NCBI GenBank assembly: GCA_026388365.1 | Contig: JAPLJW010000244.1 | Coordinates: forward strand, 1-8,838 | DNA length: 8,838 nucleotides | Origin: Deltaproteobacteria bacterium | Lineage (GTDB): Bacteria; Desulfobacterota; Syntrophia; Syntrophales; UBA5619 | Direction: 5' to 3' | Shown: positions 1 through 5,669 of the stretch, piece by piece | How the letters are laid out: the number at the start of each line of letters is the position of its first letter | Numbering within the stretch: the stretch's first letter is position 1 | The notes under the pieces: generated by a model | What the model was told of the DNA's origin: nothing | What the model saw: the letters and a program-made list of their open reading frames with translations, nothing else | Databases searched by the model: none | Made by a program: the position numbers and the translations under genes

Positions 1-506
1 ACGGCGAGAAAGAAGTACGAATAGAGCGAGAAAAACAGCACCTGGAAGATGGAATTGAAAGCCACCAGACCGGCGCAGTACTCGCGGTCGCCGCCGGCGA
101 GATCGTTCCACACAATCACCATCGCGATGCAGCGGGCAAGCCCGATCATGATCAGGCCGATCATGAACTCCGGCTGGTTGTGCAGAAAAAGGACCGCCAG
201 CAGAAACATCAGGATCGGACCGATGATCCAGTTCTGGACGAGGCTCAGCCCCAGCACCTTGAAATCGCGGAAGACGTCGCCCAGCTCCTCATACTTCACC
301 TTGGCCAGCGGCGGGTACATCATCAGGATCAGGCCGGCAGCGATCGGGATGCTCGTCTGGGTCCCCTCGGGACGCAGCGAACCGATCCAGTCCCCGACGC
401 CCGGCGCAAAATAACCCAGCAGGACGCCCGCCCCCATCGCCAGGAAGATCCAGAGCGTCAGGTAGCGGTCCAGAAACGAAAGCCTTTTGGCAATTCCATC
501 AGTCAT
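1..506 (-). CDS. acr3: ACR3-family arsenite efflux permease, N-terminal part (runs off the left edge)
   Basis: Inner-membrane carrier that exports arsenite (possibly also antimonite) using the proton-motive force; it would be the last ars gene visible here. The 168 codons in the window begin [19 protein letters not shown] and contain at least four hydrophobic segments (about residues 18-34, 50-64, 84-108, 113-133). Residues 122-137 ([16 protein letters not shown]) match the most conserved block of ACR3 transporters; its Cys126 corresponds to the cysteine shown to be essential in characterised ACR3 proteins. Family members are usually about 350-370 residues, so roughly half is missing beyond base 1. 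The start at 506 is supported by AGGAGG (complement of 512-517) five bases upstream. The gene lies 19 bp after the thioredoxin-like gene, in the same operon. ACR3 is distinct from the unrelated ArsB exporter, although it is often labelled arsB in annotations. Confidence 0.95.
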   Translation of the reverse strand, partial: MTDGIAKRLSFLDRYLTLWIFLAMGAGVLLGYFAPGVGDWIGSLRPEGTQTSIPIAAGLILMMYPPLAKVKYEELGDVFRDFKVLGLSLVQNWIIGPILMFLLAVLFLHNQPEFMIGLIMIGLARCIAMVIVWNDLAGGDREYCAGLVAFNSIFQVLFFSLYSYFFLA

Positions 507-525
507 ACGTTCCTCCTCAGATCGA

Positions 526-762
526 TTATTTCCCGAGCCAGGCCAGGATCTCCTCTTTCTTGGGGATCTTGCCCACAGATTTGACCTCGCCGTCCACGAC
601 GACGGCGGGAGTGCCGAAAACGCCGTATTGGGCGATTTTCATGATGTCGCTCACCTTTTCGATGTCCGCCGCGACGCCTGCCTCGGCAACCGTCTCCCGG
701 ACCAGTTTCTCCACCTTCTGGCAATTGACGCAACCGGGTCCCAATATTTTGATTTCCATCAT
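526..762 (-). CDS. Small thioredoxin-like (redox-active disulfide) protein
   Basis: A 78-residue single-domain protein of the minimal thioredoxin/glutaredoxin-like family (MTH895/TM0996 type). The redox pair is Cys11-Val-Asn-Cys14 in the stretch [14 protein letters not shown]. The cis-proline loop is at residues 49-54 (FGTPAV, Pro52), followed by VVDGEV, so the whole fold fits in this length with no signal peptide; it should be cytoplasmic. Proteins of this type are often found between the permease and ACR3 genes of ars operons, where a role in reducing arsenate reductase or protecting thiols is plausible but not shown by the sequence. Two ATG codons lie in tandem (760-762 and 757-759). AAGGAG upstream serves either one, so the first residue is uncertain by one position. 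It is separated by 64 bp from the upstream hydrolase gene and by 19 bp from acr3. Confidence 0.9.
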   Translation of the reverse strand: MMEIKILGPGCVNCQKVEKLVRETVAEAGVAADIEKVSDIMKIAQYGVFGTPAVVVDGEVKSVGKIPKKEEILAWLGK

Positions 763-826
763 TTCATCTCCTTTTATTAAGAGGATCCCCCAAGTGTAGG
801 CGAGGGCTTACGGATTCATTCCCCCG

Positions 827-1699
827 TCAGAGGATCACTTCCATGCCGTCGTGCGCCATTTCCAGTTCGATCTGATCCGCATGGCTCAGGATGTCGTCCC
901 CCATATGGGTTAGGATCAGCCGCTTGCACTTCAGTTCGGCCCGGTGGGCCATCAGTGTCCGGTAATTGAGGTGGTTCTTCATCTGCTTTTCGAAAAAATA
1001 GCTTTCACAAATGAAGAGATCCGCGCCATCGGCAACCGTCTTCAGGGCGTCGGTCCATTCGGTATCCCCGGAATAGGCGATGATTTTCCCCGCGCATTCG
1101 ACCCGCAGCGCGTAGGGGGGATCGCCGCTGCCGTGGATCACCCGGACGGGCAGGACGGAAAGTTGTCCCAATGACGCCGCCTCGCCCTCCGTCAGTTCCA
1201 GATAATCGATGCGAAATTTTCTCTCTATCCCGGATGAACCGGGATAGAGGATCTCCATCGTCTCCCGGACGCGCCGTTCCAGGCCCGGCGGTCCTGCGAT
1301 GACGAGCGGCGCTTCGCGGCGGCTGACAAGTTGGGCATCGAGGATGAAAAAGGGGATGCCGCCGAAATGGTCCCCGTGGAGGTGGGAGATCAGGATGAGA
1401 TCGATTGCGGCCGTGCTGATCCCCGCGCGTTTCATCGGGATCAGCGACGAGGCGCCGCAGTCCATCAGAAAGCGGGTTGCGCCCGTATCCACATGGATGC
1501 AGGCCTGGAATCGGCCCCCGCTGCCGAAGTTGTCCCCGCTGCCCAAGAAACGCAACCGTACTTTCCCCACCGCTGCGGGCGAGGCGCTGCAGACATCGGC
1601 GGCGATCCATCCCTCGGGATTCGGGATTCCCGCCCCGTATTGCCCATTTTTCGGCGACCCGGCGCCTGCGGAGATGTTCTTGGAATCAACATCGTTCAT
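827..1699 (-). CDS. Metallo-beta-lactamase-fold hydrolase (RNase Z/ElaC-like) inside the ars operon
   Basis: A 290-residue cytoplasmic protein with the complete metal-binding set of the metallo-beta-lactamase superfamily: His106-Leu-His108-Gly-Asp110-His111 in SHLHGDHFGG, His189 (VIHGSG), Asp212 (YSGDTEW) and His265 (LTHMGDD). The order and spacing resemble the RNase Z/ElaC-like group (COG1234), where many members are uncharacterised. The core starts near residue 46 (KVRLRFLGSGDNFGSGGR). The 45 residues before it are Gly/Pro-rich with no recognisable domain and could be an extension. I still prefer the start at 1699, because GGAG sits seven bases upstream and the gene follows the permease stop by only 21 bp. 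The substrate cannot be told: tRNA 3' processing is unlikely from context, and an ester or thioester hydrolase is possible. Its position between two transport and redox ars genes implies co-induction with arsenic resistance. Confidence 0.88.
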   Translation of the reverse strand: MNDVDSKNISAGAGSPKNGQYGAGIPNPEGWIAADVCSASPAAVGKVRLRFLGSGDNFGSGGRFQACIHVDTGATRFLMDCGASSLIPMKRAGISTAAIDLILISHLHGDHFGGIPFFILDAQLVSRREAPLVIAGPPGLERRVRETMEILYPGSSGIERKFRIDYLELTEGEAASLGQLSVLPVRVIHGSGDPPYALRVECAGKIIAYSGDTEWTDALKTVADGADLFICESYFFEKQMKNHLNYRTLMAHRAELKCKRLILTHMGDDILSHADQIELEMAHDGMEVIL

Positions 1700-1720
1700 G
1701 GCTTTTTCTCCTGTTTCCGT

Positions 1721-2893
1721 CTATCCCGCGAGCCATCCGTAGGCCATTCCCGCCGCGGTGGAAAGAACCACGACGATCGTGCAGTAGGCCAGGGTCTTTT
1801 TCATGCCCATGATTCCCGCAAGCGTCAACATGCTGGGGAGCGACAGCGCCGGCCCCGCCAGCAGGAGCGCCAGGGCCGGTCCCTGCCCCATCCCCGAACC
1901 GATCAGCCCTTGGAGGATCGGAACCTCCGTCAGCGTCGCGAAGTACATGAGCGCCCCCGAGACCGAGGCGAAGAGGTTCGCCCAGAGGGAATTGCCGCCC
2001 ACGAGACTGACGATGTAATGTTCCGGGATCAGGGCCGGGTAGCCGGGACGGCCGAGGAGGAATCCCGCAACGAGGACACCGGCCAGGAGCAGTGGGAAGA
2101 TCTGCTTCATGAAGCCCCAACTCGCCTGCACCCAGGATGCGAGTTCATCCTTGACGAACCAGGTTTTCAGCATCAATCCCAGGATGATTAAAAGCACACC
2201 CGTTATATACCACTTGGCCGCGAAAATGGTCTTCCATGCAGCCGCGTCGTCGGCCGCCGGCTTCGCGAAGGCCGCAAAGACCAGGATTAGAACCATCGTC
2301 AGCATGTAAAGGGTATCCTGCCAGAGCTTTCGCGTCTTGCCGTCCTCGTCGGGCAGGTAGATCTGACCGGCCGTCCGGTTTGCGTCGTCCTTCCGGAAGA
2401 TGATCGCCATGAGCAAGCCGGTGACAATGGAAAAAACCACCGCGCCGACCGCCCGGGCAAGGCCCATCTCCCAGCCCAGCACCTTGGCCGTCAGGACAAT
2501 GGCCAGGACGTTGATCGCCGGCCCCGAATAGAGGAAGGCCGTCGCGGGACCGATCCCCGCGCCCCGCATGTAGATCCCCGCAAACAGCGGCAGGACCGTG
2601 CAGGAGCAGACGGCCAGCACCGTCCCCGAGACCGAGGCGACCGAATAGGAGAGAAATTTGTTCGCCTGCGCGCCGAAATACTTCAGGACCGACGCCTGGG
2701 AAACGAAGACGGCGATGGCCCCGGCGATGAAAAAGGCGGGGATCAGGCAGGTCAGGACGTGCTGCCTTGCATACTCCTGGAGCATCATGAAGGCCTCCAG
2801 ACCCGACCGGCGGATCACCTCGTGATCCCACGGAATGTAGTAGGCGGCCAAAAACCCGGCCGCGATGATCAGCAGTTTTGTTTTTTCTTTCAT
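1721..2893 (-). CDS. arsP: ArsP/DUF318-family permease (COG0701) of the ars operon
   Basis: Polytopic inner-membrane permease of 390 residues, family PF03773. Hydrophobic segments are at about residues 5-21, 47-66, 81-105, 114-137, 143-165, 194-210, 227-242, 263-280, 302-320, 337-358 and 366-388. The family signature is clear: VCSCTVLPLFAGIYMRGAGI with Cys96-Ser97-Cys98 in a membrane segment, followed by FLYSGPAINVLAIV, and mirrored in the second half by LTEVPILQGLIGSGMGQGPA. Characterised ArsP proteins export trivalent organoarsenicals and use membrane cysteines; other COG0701 members have been assigned to other metals, so the substrate is inferred from the ars context. The reading frame stays open back to 3007, but those 38 extra residues are polar and overlap the operator. 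ATG at 2893, with AAGGAA (complement of 2903-2908) nine bases upstream, gives a natural start MKEKTKLLIIAAG. It lies 110 bp after arsR, the only wide gap in the first half of the operon. Confidence 0.88.
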   Translation of the reverse strand: MKEKTKLLIIAAGFLAAYYIPWDHEVIRRSGLEAFMMLQEYARQHVLTCLIPAFFIAGAIAVFVSQASVLKYFGAQANKFLSYSVASVSGTVLAVCSCTVLPLFAGIYMRGAGIGPATAFLYSGPAINVLAIVLTAKVLGWEMGLARAVGAVVFSIVTGLLMAIIFRKDDANRTAGQIYLPDEDGKTRKLWQDTLYMLTMVLILVFAAFAKPAADDAAAWKTIFAAKWYITGVLLIILGLMLKTWFVKDELASWVQASWGFMKQIFPLLLAGVLVAGFLLGRPGYPALIPEHYIVSLVGGNSLWANLFASVSGALMYFATLTEVPILQGLIGSGMGQGPALALLLAGPALSLPSMLTLAGIMGMKKTLAYCTIVVVLSTAAGMAYGWLAG

Positions 2894-2977
2894 GATATTG
2901 GGTTCCTTTTTTCGGGGACATCCCTCTTTTTTTAAACTTCGGGCGCACCCGTTCGACGGATACGATGGCCCGTTTCC

Positions 2978-2997
2978 ATATTGCGATCCGGCAATAT
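2978..2997. promoter_or_regulatory. Candidate ArsR operator in the arsR-permease gap (20-bp dyad)
   Basis: ATATTGCGATCCGGCAATAT, an inverted repeat whose 8-bp arms (CATATTGC / GCAATATG, 2977-2984 and 2991-2998) are perfect. It begins six bases past the arsR stop codon. A second ATATT-N10-AATAT dyad of exactly 20 bp overlaps the arsR promoter at 3367-3386, and the two share the 11-mer CATATTGCCGG (complement of 2988-2998 here, direct at 3366-3376). The reuse of the same dyad on both sides of arsR is directly visible; binding by ArsR is inferred. It could alternatively act as an RNA hairpin that sets relative levels of arsR and the permease. Confidence 0.6.
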
Positions 2998-3003
2998 GAA
3001 GAA

Positions 3004-3354
3004 TCACGCATGGGTACGGCAGAGATCCTCCCGCCGGAGGCCTTTGCTCTTTCCCAAAAGATCCTGTATCCCCGGGTCATCATCCAGCCAGTGCCTCAGG
3101 TTTCCCATCAGGCTCGCCGCATAGGGGCTCCGGCCTCCGTCGCTCAGGAAGTAGTTCACCCAGAGGCCTTCCTTTTCCCGGGACACCAGCCCCGCATCCT
3201 CCAGGATCTTCAGATGCTTGGAGACCGTCGGTTGGGCGATCTCCAGCGAGGCCCGGATCTCGCAGACGCACATCTCCCGTTTCTGAAGCAGCTTCAGAAG
3301 CCTCACCCGATTGGGATCGGACAGCGCCCTCATGACCTTGATGAATTCCTTCAT
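3004..3354 (-). CDS. arsR: ArsR/SmtB-family arsenic-responsive transcriptional repressor
   Basis: Homodimeric winged-helix repressor of 116 residues that releases the ars promoter when arsenite or antimonite binds. The start of the fold reads FIKVMRALSDPNRVRLLKLL (5-24). The metalloid site is Cys29-Val-Cys31 (REMCVCEIRASL), aligning with Cys32 and Cys34 of the R773 plasmid ArsR; the third cysteine of that protein is replaced by Arg34 here. The recognition helix is within IAQPTVSKHLKILEDAGLV (39-57), and the wing begins at SREKEGLWVNYFL. An additional Cys112 near the end could matter for metal binding. The frame is open further upstream to 3450, but that would put the promoter and operator inside the gene. 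ATG at 3354 with GGAGGAG five bases upstream is the better start. First gene of the ars operon, divergent from dinB. Confidence 0.95.
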   Translation of the reverse strand: MKEFIKVMRALSDPNRVRLLKLLQKREMCVCEIRASLEIAQPTVSKHLKILEDAGLVSREKEGLWVNYFLSDGGRSPYAASLMGNLRHWLDDDPGIQDLLGKSKGLRREDLCRTHA

Positions 3355-3359
3355 GGCAT

Positions 3360-3366
3360 CTCCTCC
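3360..3366 (-). promoter_or_regulatory. Ribosome binding site that fixes the arsR start
   Basis: GGAGGAG on the minus strand, five bases before ATG at 3354. It decides against the longer open frame that begins 96 bases upstream. It sits next to the operator dyad at 3367-3386, so the untranslated leader is only about 20 nt. Confidence 0.8.
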
Positions 3367-3386
3367 ATATTGCCGGAAGAGAATAT
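3367..3386. promoter_or_regulatory. Candidate ArsR operator over the arsR -10 box and start point
   Basis: ATATTGCCGGAAGAGAATAT, an imperfect 20-bp dyad (ATATT-N10-AATAT) matching in length and outer arms the perfect dyad at 2978-2997. It covers five of the six bases of the -10 hexamer (3382-3387) and the expected start point, a typical place for an ArsR/SmtB-family operator that blocks RNA polymerase. Assignment to ArsR is inferred from position and from the duplicate site. Confidence 0.6.
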
Positions 3387-3410
3387 ACTGATCGCCGGCG
3401 ATCTTGTCAA
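3382..3410 (-). promoter_or_regulatory. arsR operon promoter (sigma-70 type) with a palindrome in its spacer
   Basis: On the minus strand a perfect -35 box TTGACA (3410-3405) and a -10 box TATATT (3387-3382) are separated by exactly 17 bp. The spacer contains the perfect 14-bp palindrome GATCGCCGGCGATC (3390-3403). Transcription would start near 3375, giving a leader of about 20 nt before arsR. Near-consensus boxes imply a strong promoter that needs repression. Confidence 0.8.
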
Positions 3411-3443
3411 GGTGAAATGATATATGCCTGTGCAATCGATGAA

Positions 3444-3471
3444 TTGACACGGTGTGTCTTTGTGGTATTGT
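3444..3471 (+). promoter_or_regulatory. Probable dinB promoter with a small dyad on its -35 box
   Basis: TTGACA (3444-3449), a 16-bp spacer and TATTGT (3466-3471) point rightward toward dinB, back-to-back with the arsR promoter. A 5-3-5 inverted repeat, GACAC-GGT-GTGTC (3446-3458), overlaps the -35 box and could be a regulator site. I do not see a standard enterobacterial LexA box, so damage control is not shown by sequence. Confidence 0.5.
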
Positions 3472-3540
3472 CGTTCTAATGATTTACTTTGCCCCTCTTC
3501 TGATGGACATCATTCAAGAATAAATGCCGGTTGGAGCTGC

Positions 3541-4644
3541 ATGAGCGATCCGTCATCGAGCCAGTCCATGAAAAGGAGAATCCTTCATATCGACATGGAC
3601 GCCTTCTTCGCCGCCGTTGAGCAAAAAAGGAGACCGGAACTCGCAGGAAAACCCGTTGTCATCGGCGGTCGGGGAGATCCATCCCAAAGGGGCGTTGTCT
3701 CTACGGCCAATTACGAAGCCAGAAAATATGGCGTTCACTCCGCCATGCCCATGAAGACCGCATATAAGATGTGTCCTCACGCGGTATTCCTGCCGGTTGA
3801 CTACGAGGCTTATTCATCTGCTTCCGTAAAATTCAAGGAAGTTCTCCGAACCGTCAGCCCGGTTATGGAAGATGTCGGCATTGACGAGGCGTATCTGGAC
3901 GTTACGGATATGCCGGACACCCATGAAGAGATCACAGGGCGGATCAAGGCCGGGATCAAAGAGAAGACAGGCCTCACCTGTTCGATCGGCATTGCGCCCA
4001 ACAAACTTCTGGCCAAGATTGCCTCAGAGATCCGGAAGCCGGATGGGGTCACCGTTCTGATGGAGGCTGACGTTGAAACGAAACTCTGGCCGCTGCCCGT
4101 CAGAAAGTTATACGGCATAGGCCCAAAAACGGAAGAACTTCTGAAGGGCATCAACATAGAAACCATCGGACAGTTGGCCGCTTTGCCTCTGGAAAAGCTG
4201 CAGGAGCACTTCGGCAATTCTTACGGTCAGTACCTTCATGAAGCGGCCAGAGGCGTTGATAATAGCCCTCTGGTCACTCACTGGGAACCCAAATCATTCA
4301 GCCGTGAAACCACTTTTCAGGAGGATATGAGGGACTGGCAGGTGATCGCCAGAAAACTCGCCGCGCTTTCAAAAGGTGTCGTTCAGGATATGCGGGGACA
4401 TCAGTATAAGGCAAGAACGATCACCATAAAGATCCGATTCAGCGATTTTGAGACCTTCACGCGGGCGATGACGATCTCTGATTATACCGACTCTGAAGAA
4501 GAGATCAGAAAAGCGGCATTTGCCTGCCTTAAAAGGATTGAGCTCAAAAAGAGGGTCCGGCTGGTGGGTGTGAGGGTCAGTAATTTCCAGGGCAAGGATA
4601 AGGATGACCAGCCCCATTCGGAAGTACTGGACAGGCTGATCTGA
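3541..4644 (+). CDS. dinB: DNA polymerase IV (Y-family translesion polymerase)
   Basis: Error-prone polymerase that copies past damaged bases; 367 residues, close to the usual size of about 350. The palm contains ILHIDMDAFFAAVEQ (14-28), with metal ligand Asp18 and the steric-gate Phe23 that excludes ribonucleotides, and DVGIDEAYLD (111-120), with Asp115-Glu116 as the other catalytic acids. SIGIAPNKLLAKIAS (148-162) is the next conserved palm block. The thumb carries the helix-hairpin-helix RKLYGIGPKTEELL (188-201), and the little-finger domain starts near SFSRETTFQ (252-260). The C-terminus ends SNFQGKDKDDQPHSEVLDRLI without the QLxLF-like beta-clamp motif common in the family. The frame is open upstream to a GTG at 3454, but that overlaps the promoter. 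ATG at 3541 with GGAG four bases before it is preferred; ATG at 3568 is possible but lacks a ribosome site. It is followed by a convergent operon. Confidence 0.95.
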   Translation: MSDPSSSQSMKRRILHIDMDAFFAAVEQKRRPELAGKPVVIGGRGDPSQRGVVSTANYEARKYGVHSAMPMKTAYKMCPHAVFLPVDYEAYSSASVKFKEVLRTVSPVMEDVGIDEAYLDVTDMPDTHEEITGRIKAGIKEKTGLTCSIGIAPNKLLAKIASEIRKPDGVTVLMEADVETKLWPLPVRKLYGIGPKTEELLKGINIETIGQLAALPLEKLQEHFGNSYGQYLHEAARGVDNSPLVTHWEPKSFSRETTFQEDMRDWQVIARKLAALSKGVVQDMRGHQYKARTITIKIRFSDFETFTRAMTISDYTDSEEEIRKAAFACLKRIELKKRVRLVGVRVSNFQGKDKDDQPHSEVLDRLI

Positions 4645-4714
4645 TGGGAATGGACACATTCAAAGCATATACGCGGGTCTCCATTCATGTGATTGCCTAT
4701 AATGTCCGGTAATT

Positions 4715-4751
4715 AAAAAAAGCCCTCCTATAAATCCGATCAGAAGGGCTT
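4715..4751 (-). terminator. Intrinsic terminator of the five-gene minus-strand operon
   Basis: On the minus strand a 7-bp stem AAGCCCT / AGGGCTT (bases 4751-4745 and 4726-4720) encloses an 18-nt loop and runs into a stretch of seven T (4721-4715). It lies 64 bp after the stop of the lysine-rich gene. On the plus strand the stem is followed by ATTGAAAAAA, so it should not act efficiently for dinB. Confidence 0.75.
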
Positions 4752-4814
4752 ATTGAAAAAAATAAGATTATGAAAAAGTCAGTCAGCCGAAGTCTCGGCA
4801 ACCACACTTCATGA

Positions 4815-5336
4815 TTATTCCGTCTTTTTCTCCGGGCTGGCCTTAACAGCAACGGGTGCGCTGTACAATCCCCGTTTGGTCTTCTGAATCTTACCTTCTT
4901 TGGAAGCACGGTTGACGATGCTCCAGATCTGACGTTCCAATAATCCGGTCTTTTCCTTCAGCTCAGATGTCGATATTCCCTCTGCGCTGGCCTGGATAAG
5001 CCCCACGACTGAGGCCATGTTGGTGATCTTCTTGCCCACACGTTTCTTTTTGGCAGGCTTGCTAACCTTCTTTACAGGACCGGCCTTTGTAGCTTTCGGT
5101 TTCTTCTTTGCTTTCTTAGCGGGACTGGCCTTTGCCGCCTTCACCTTTTTCTCAGTCTTCTTTGCCGGGGCTGCTTTTAGGGCTCGGGATTCTTTCTTCG
5201 CGGTCACTGTTTTCTTAACAGGTACGAAAACCATCTCCTGAAGTTTCTTGAAATAGGCCTTCACAAAGGATTCCGATCCCTCAACCTCGATTTCCTTCGT
5301 GCCCGGATTGAACCTGATTCGCGAGTTTTCTTTCAT
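4815..5336 (-). CDS. Lysine/alanine-rich H1-like protein with a C-terminal winged-helix-like segment
   Basis: 173 residues in three parts. Residues 1-40 form a small region (RIRFNPGTKEIEVEGSESFV, then AYFKKLQEMV) that looks like two strands and a helix. Residues 41-103 are a very basic linker dominated by Lys and Ala, containing three consecutive 15-residue repeats: KAAPAKKTEKKVKAA (54-68), KASPAKKAKKKPKAT (69-83) and KAGPVKKVSKPAKKK (84-98). KASPEKK recurs at 165-171. Residues 105-160 (VVGLIQASAEGISTSELKEK, then TGLLERQIWSIVNRASKEGK) look like a winged helix ending in a wing-like GKIQKTKRGLYSA. Low-complexity Lys/Ala/Pro tails are known from histone H1-like bacterial proteins that bind DNA non-specifically; nucleoid or DNA binding is inferred. 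No membrane segment or signal peptide. Last gene of the operon; its AGGAGG overlaps the upstream stop codon, so translation is probably coupled. Confidence 0.8.
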   Translation of the reverse strand: MKENSRIRFNPGTKEIEVEGSESFVKAYFKKLQEMVFVPVKKTVTAKKESRALKAAPAKKTEKKVKAAKASPAKKAKKKPKATKAGPVKKVSKPAKKKRVGKKITNMASVVGLIQASAEGISTSELKEKTGLLERQIWSIVNRASKEGKIQKTKRGLYSAPVAVKASPEKKTE

Positions 5337-5340
5337 ATAA

Positions 5341-5346
5341 CCTCCT
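5341..5346 (-). promoter_or_regulatory. Ribosome binding site overlapping the upstream stop codon
   Basis: Perfect AGGAGG on the minus strand, four bases before the ATG at 5336. Its first two bases are the last two of the TAG (5347-5345) that ends the 101-residue gene. Ribosomes finishing that gene stop exactly on this site, which favours translational coupling. Confidence 0.75.
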
Positions 5347-5650
5347 AAATTTGTGTGAATAATTTCCAGTTCGGGTAGTATAGTGACGGCTCCTCTTGTT
5401 TGTCAACATTTTCTTGCTTCTCATGATAAATAGCCAATTTGATCAGCACGGGAAAACAGTCCGGATCATCCTTCGCGGCCCTGTGTTGCTGAGGGGTCAT
5501 CATGTCCTGATACTCTTCGCAGAACCTGTCCAGTAATTCCCAATAGGTCTCTTGAGCAGCCTTGATTTTCTGCGCATCAGATCCGCCCAGCTCTTTCTGC
5601 AGGCATTGGATGGTGACCAGGAGATCCTTCAGCAATTCGGGAGCGGACAT
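5345..5650 (-). CDS. Conserved-looking small helical protein of unknown function
   Basis: I do not recognise the family. The 101-residue product (MSAPELLKDLLVTIQCLQKE, then LGGSDAQKIK) appears mostly alpha-helical and soluble, with no signal peptide or membrane segment. It is acidic in its middle (EEYQDMM), has cysteines at about residues 16, 44 and 65, and ends in an aromatic-rich tail (PSLYYPNWKLFTQI). The frame remains open to a TTG at 5668, but ATG at 5650 with GGGGA six bases upstream is a better start. It sits 19 bp after the SRAP gene and 8 bp before the lysine-rich gene, and the latter's ribosome site overlaps its stop, so it is very likely a real translated operon member. No catalytic motif is visible; an adaptor or regulator of its neighbours is a guess. 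Confidence 0.7.
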   Translation of the reverse strand: MSAPELLKDLLVTIQCLQKELGGSDAQKIKAAQETYWELLDRFCEEYQDMMTPQQHRAAKDDPDCFPVLIKLAIYHEKQENVDKQEEPSLYYPNWKLFTQI

Positions 5651-5669
5651 GATCTTTCCCCGTGACAAT

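Noticed and set aside
1331..2191. 286-residue plus-strand open frame opposite the hydrolase and permease genes
   Set aside because: Antisense shadow of two well-supported genes; low-complexity charged composition and no ribosome site.
2939..2954. CGGG-TGCG-CCCG hairpin after arsR as a terminator
   Set aside because: The stem is only 4 bp and is followed by A-rich rather than T-rich sequence on the transcribed strand.
2145..3083. 312-residue minus-strand open frame overlapping the permease and the end of arsR
   Set aside because: Out-of-frame shadow: the permease frame has the membrane helices and family signature, while this one is Arg/Gly-rich without either.
3421..3540. LexA (SOS) box ahead of dinB
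   Set aside because: No CTGT-N8-ACAG type site is present; the only dyad found (GACAC-GGT-GTGTC) does not match a LexA consensus I can name.
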